In this document: piece by piece, positions 62,701 to 64,000 of the stretch | Layout of the letters: every line of letters begins with the position of its first letter | How positions within the stretch are numbered: the first letter of the stretch is position 1 | NCBI RefSeq assembly: GCF_029168315.1 | Contig: NZ_JARGYD010000011.1 | Coordinates: 68,187-132,186 of the forward strand | Reading direction: 5' to 3' | DNA length: 64,000 nucleotides | Source of the DNA: Psychromarinibacter halotolerans | GTDB taxonomy: Bacteria > Pseudomonadota > Alphaproteobacteria > Rhodobacterales > Rhodobacteraceae | Position numbers and translations under genes: made by a program | Notes under the pieces: model-generated | Databases searched by the model: none | Seen by the model: only the letters and a program-made list of their open reading frames with translations | Told to the model about the DNA's origin: nothing

Positions 62701-64000
62701 TGTCGCCCGCATAGACTGCAACATCGAGCCCCGCGCCACCTTCGAGGGTATCGTCACCTCCGCCACCGGTCAGCAGGTCGTTACCGTCACCGCCGAGAAC
62801 GCTATCGTCCTCGCCACCGGCCTCGATGGTGTCGGCTCCGTCGCCGCCATCGAGCGTATCTTGGCCGTCGAGACCGACAAGGCTGTCGTCCCCAGCCAGA
62901 CCCTGGATCGTGTCGTTCAGGATTGTCCCGACCAACGCGCCCGGATTGCCCGGCAGCCCATTGTCGTCACCGCTGGTCCCGAGGAGATCCACGCCGGTGA
63001 ACCCGGTGGCAACCGGAAGATCCCCGTCCGAAAACCGCAGAACCTCCACATCCGTTAGAACATCTGTCCCGTCCGAACCCGTGTTGTGGATCACCTGCAA
63101 TCCGGTCTGGTCACCAATTACCGTGTATTGTGCCCGCGTCCCCGAATAGATCGCTATGTCACCGGGACCATCGCCGCTTTCGCCGCCGCCGAAGATCGTA
63201 TCGTCCCCGACACCGCCACGGATGATGTCATCGCCCGTTCCGCCGAAGATCTGGTCGTTTCCGCTATTGCCCTCGATGCTGTCGTTGTCCGCTCCGCCCT
63301 CAAGCGTGTCATCCAGACCCGAGCCGATGATCGTATCGTCGCCCGCGCCACCATCGATCGAGTCCGGGCGGTAGCCGGACCACGTACTGGTCGTACCGCC
63401 ATTGATGGAGTCGTTGCCGTCCCCGCCAAGGATCGTGTCCAGCCCGTAGCGGGTCCCTGTGATGGTATCGTCGCCCGCGCCGCCATCGATCAGCACCGCC
63501 GTGTCGGTAACGACACTGCCGTATCGCGAAATGGTATCGGCACCATCGCCGCCGTTTACAAAGATGTCGGCACCGGACTGGTCGACGAAATCAATCCGAT
63601 CCTGCCCGATCCCACCGTCGAAATAGGTGCCGTAACCACGCAGCGTGTCGTCGCCTTCGCCGCCAGAGAAGCTGTTCACTTCGGTCGAAGAATTGTAATC
63701 CGTGAGGCTGTCGTCGCCGGCACCACCTTCCAGCGCATCGTCACCGCTTCCGCCATCGATCGTGTCGTTCCCAGCGTCGCCGACCACGCTGTCGTTGCCG
63801 ACGCCCCCGTTCAGAAAATCGGCTCCCGCGCCGCCGATCAAGGTATCGTCGCCTGCCTGGCCATAAAGGACGTCCGCATCGTCGCCACCGTCAAGGCTGT
63901 CGGCGCCCTCGCCCCCCTGAAGCGTGTCGTCCCCAAGACCGCCAAGGATCGTGTCGTCGCCGTCCCCGCCCAAACCAAGGTCAGCCCCGTCACCGGCTTC
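53753..64000 (-). CDS. Giant RTX/cadherin-like/CARDB/Calx-beta secreted protein (partial, N terminus beyond window)
   Basis: At least 3415 residues, open to the window edge. From the N-terminal side: GGxGxD RTX repeats (64000 to about 62590); five cadherin/Big_9-like repeats (to about 60930; NDxDPEGDPL patterns); a CARDB-like domain (to about 60590); beta-sandwich and carboxypeptidase-regulatory-like domains; a Cys-containing core with a glycine-rich linker (58672-58792) and an unfamiliar helical segment (about 57650-58660); a Big_9 repeat (about 56400-56130); two Calx-beta domains (to about 55340); another Big_9; and two C-terminal RTX blocks ending in ASTWNFV. This is the build of a type I-secreted, calcium-dependent adhesin. 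The core is visibly lower in GC than the rest and contains a G9 tract. No secretion genes are in the window. Confidence 0.9.
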   Translation of the reverse strand, partial: EAGDGADLGLGGDGDDTILGGLGDDTLQGGEGADSLDGGDDADVLYGQAGDDTLIGGAGADFLNGGVGNDSVVGDAGNDTIDGGSGDDALEGGAGDDSLTDYNSSTEVNSFSGGEGDDTLRGYGTYFDGGIGQDRIDFVDQSGADIFVNGGDGADTISRYGSVVTDTAVLIDGGAGDDTITGTRYGLDTILGGDGNDSINGGTTSTWSGYRPDSIDGGAGDDTIIGSGLDDTLEGGADNDSIEGNSGNDQIFGGTGDDIIRGGVGDDTIFGGGESGDGPGDIAIYSGTRAQYTVIGDQTGLQVIHNTGSDGTDVLTDVEVLRFSDGDLPVATGFTGVDLLGTSGDDNGLPGNPGALVGTILNDTIQGLAGDDSLVGLDGQDTLDGGDGADTIEAGGEDDSVLGGDGNDLLTGGGGDDTLEGGAGLDVAVYAGDSADFLIAGDDTSATVTDLNAADGDEGSDTLSGIRILRFADQDVVFNQVPVTDGEAFSSDEDSVFEIATSVLLEGDTDPDADPLTITAVQNATNGTVQLIGDTVRFTPDPDYFGPASFDYVVSDGYETSVQAVTVDILSVNDAPVAVADAAETDFEAAVTLNVLDNDSDPEGDPLQLTGTGPASHGTVTVGSGGEVTYTPLAGFSGTDTFSYTVEDGNGGSMTGQVAITVLAPPNTPPEAADDSFATLETQTVAGEVLGNDTDTDADPLTVYAVEGLTAVVGSSYTLASGAVVTMQTNGTFVYDPDGAFDLASGESATDSFTYTISDGEGGFSEAVVNIDLTGVGAPPVATQDAYSSDEETPVVGNVITDDTGTGADSDPDGDDITVIAVEGRPIADGPITLVSGAVVTMAPDGSFTYDPSGAQDALGEGATGTDTFTYTISDGAGGVTKSAAVITLAGVNDAPVAADDAYEVVETSVLTGNVIKLPEEEDCGCGGTVTVLEDGTDVDPDGDALVVSAVNGSTSDVGAQITLASGALLLLNADGSFSYDPNGAFSTLAYGETGADSFQYTVDDGAGGSDTALVTLSVNGIAGAPDLVVSDVEFEGGKTDEWVSVSYRVDNLGGATLPDTGWTDKLFLSIDTVLDENDIFLRDLSFSGTLDAGSFYERSATVKMPGENGDYYLLVKTDAGGSTVLEVDESNNIGASLAPAGVLPAYHSTLVANTGSVVGGEAIQLSGQAIDVETGEAAPFEFVTIEAEIDGTTRTIDVLTDITGQWSTSFTTLPGQGGTLSLNAHHPGNPGEDAAPEATVDIFGMDILEDYVTFEVVNGQSGTLSLTLDNFGDLDLTGLNATIEGLPTSWNVTPVLEATTLAGDGTITLDLNATMPEVTAYDFTDVVVRVTSDQGAETSANVRIDPVSSLADLVIEQTSIEGFALRGEQELVSFTITNEGSTASAPITVLLPELDWMGLATPQVIESLGAGESREIFVSLTPDDDVPFGTFSGSISVSEAGGDFASLPFTFYTASDATGTLELNLVDELFYFSDEAPKVDDGRVTVTNAVTGEIVFSSMDVDGMVTISDIPEGLYNVRIDAKDHDSYQSTIEINPGQTNSIDAFMSKQTVKYYWSVEETEVEDRYTVNVEAEFATDVPEPVVVIDPPLIDLAELDQVGEEIVVEMTATNYGLIAVNNFELNIGDHPFYNFDYPEGAFDVLDAKSEITIPIKITRVADFEVEAEESNIVLEKGLLGDMADEKMGALSTFDAPGAVPASEPVSCVIQAEVYFSYPCGPNDVYKVVSIGIANADGNCDDGVPGGFGFGGGGLGGGFGGGGGAGGGGAGGGFSSGGPNGGTPQQPVFSPVIPIPKVDLCDLVDPFVDCGKTFAPQFAPAFDFVRFIAQGPGGGNANDLAGSVAQGLEDYFDPDQIDGLAPLGRIEDGIKCARALADLLGWKQGVDFLDNVLAYTGKVLPIATIVDDFDDIGDILDLEDLGDFVDLADDVVEIVNGLTGVSQPSDASPMSLHAAPAMLETGMTDAQLALSLALSSFNASLDYQSYLFGDQAWLDTEDAAGVSGWIGEFSAFLVDGARRLTVEEKGYLLGLTLPDDISSDEAEAFLERWNRSIDYWNAGIINEEDVPNGMSSDFIALDRLEVLASAYISHGLIADAYGYSDLSSLTEQALNLVEAEQTAPVGGVCASVRISISQDVVLTRQAFLAELEIVNETTKDLSNIALQIEVRDSSGNLVEQTEFGITDPFLDGSLTAIDGTGVIAGGESGSATFTLVPSRLAAASGEETYTISGSLSYVENGVQVAVPLRQEEITVRPQAELELDYFMQRNVFSDDPFTDDVVEVSQPFALGILVNNVGAGDATNLSITSAQPKIIENEKGLLIDFEILGTEVNGEGVAPTLNADFGDIAAGDAETAVWLMQSSLQGKFVDYDVSFTHENSLGFEELSLITETRIHELVQVVQDDRSGSDGLSDFLVNDDWETDPTALPDTLYTSDGEVLAVALATGEVADGVAGPSDLVVEVTATMAAGYSYASLLDPGAGEYTIASIVRESDGKVLLDANYWQTDRTFPPSGRPEYEDVLHLLDHNETAGPQTYIVTYTAKNVGPTANDDTVLTDENTSISFDALANDTDPEGDPLSVVGVTQGADGSVVVGTSGTLIYTPDANFTGSDSFTYTIVDGNGGTSVGTVDVTVNDIANPASSVSIEVGTGNPDDAGFTSFASSAGSEGADGNTEVWFVVRRLGDLSGDVDVSLQLSTTADSDDYSGSVPQTVTLRSGVEESYFRLDVFGDDVIEADEDLTVAITGTSRADVVTEPGASSATYTIENDDLASTVSVAVTRVGSGETPSTTSSFTEGDSGSYDLSFTVTRTGDLTGAVTLTLAALGTVNAADIAGSIPDEVTLVDGQASVSFVVSVTGDTEFESDEDVGVELVSTDRTNVSIDPTGQTAIHTILNDDVPNLAPQGIDDRADTAESAAIVIDVLGNDSDPEGGPISLVSVAAPLFGSAEITAAGMIEYVPMPGFVGSDRFFYVIDDDEGQISTAEVVVTVAPTGSTFVLGTPESDDLSASGDTEYFELQGSNDTISGSLSDFDGDTVSDFGTGDAIVLQEASLSPDDVTVVAGSAILSFDANGDGTPESVLTLEGDFSGETFEVSSVNGETTVVLAGPAASQLTPAGERFITEDAGPNRVYGDGGDDVIATSAGDDMVSSGAGDDVVLAGSGNDTIIGGLGADNLTGGEGSDMFAFSAGDFQVGGFTADFVTDFTPGEDIIELSGFGITDPGSLSFITVAEGDAIDLGSGRFIVLEGLSQSDLLPGDIVATEFARTYGLIATNPVHNLTDADDRFISTDTGATEIFAGGGDDAIVGGSGDDTIRGESGADVLVGGAGNDKLIGGEGADQLSGRDGADVFEFTFGEETTFVAEFITDYEVGTDTLDLIDFGYSSAGDLTFTTAGSGDVAIQLTPSRFIVFEGHTDVAAIEADASTWNFV

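Noticed and set aside
62590..64000. Regularly spaced near-repeats resembling a CRISPR or tandem-repeat array
   Set aside because: They are in frame with GGxGxD nonapeptides of the RTX domain, diverged and without constant repeats or spacers.
53753..64000. Possible split of the giant frame into several genes
   Set aside because: The frame is continuous with no stop, and the internal ATG codons lack ribosome sites; the low-GC core is still in frame.

Overview
The window reads as chromosome, chromid or megaplasmid DNA of a high-GC alphaproteobacterium, most likely Rhodobacterales (Roseobacter/Paracoccaceae type). The pointers are GC-rich coding DNA with strong third-position G/C bias, RTX proteins with a Hint_2 domain, a TctCBA tripartite tricarboxylate transporter, a short LOV photoreceptor, an HWE-type histidine kinase and a REP-like GC-rich intergenic element. 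No tRNA, rRNA, IS element, phage gene or CRISPR array was recognised. All GC and homology statements are by eye; no search was run.

Layout. (1) 36-6167: myo-inositol catabolism (iolG, an iolC kinase fused to a DUF2090 aldolase-like domain, iolD) with a LacI-type regulator. Matching ATGACG/CGTCAT operators lie upstream of both iolG and the regulator. (2) 6233-11842: a second LacI regulator divergent from an Fbp/Afu-type ABC importer (binding protein, two-module permease, ATPase), followed by a convergent NUDIX gene. (3) 12690-18931: a GntR/FCD regulator divergent from a D-2-hydroxyacid dehydrogenase, TctCBA and an isocitrate-lyase/PEP-mutase family enzyme, with a clear operator between them. 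(4) 18950-22880: a CPA1 Na+/H+ antiporter with a C-terminal cyclic-nucleotide-binding domain, and an RTX-Hint protein. (5) 23132-34840: a GMC oxidoreductase and RidA; an operon for an aldehyde dehydrogenase, a CUT2 sugar-type ABC importer (including a permease fused to its double ATPase) and a threonine-dehydratase-like enzyme; an IclR regulator and an M20 deacylase. A shared TTTCATAT-N3-AACTT element links the GMC operon to the IclR region. (6) 34851-47147: a threonine-synthase-like enzyme, an MBL hydrolase, an SDR dehydrogenase, a CUT1 ABC importer, an N-acyl-D-amino-acid deacylase-like amidohydrolase, a LacI regulator, a SIS protein and an FGGY kinase. Three copies of a TTAATCGTT operator tie dispersed operons of this block together. 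(7) 47259-48952: an SH3 lipoprotein, a decayed formylglycine-generating-enzyme fragment and a Gfo/Idh/MocA oxidoreductase. (8) 49134-53526: a putative blue-light module of short LOV protein, CheB-CheR-PAS-HWE kinase and single-domain response regulator. (9) 53753-64000: one giant RTX/cadherin-like/CARDB/Calx-beta surface protein that runs off the right edge. Its central part is visibly lower in GC and carries a G9 tract.

Overall this is an accessory, substrate-scavenging region: five or six self-regulated uptake-and-catabolism cassettes, each with its own regulator, followed by a light/chemosensory signalling module and a probable secreted adhesin. The most useful new observations are the inferred operators that assign regulators to operons, the LOV-kinase module, and the mosaic giant protein.
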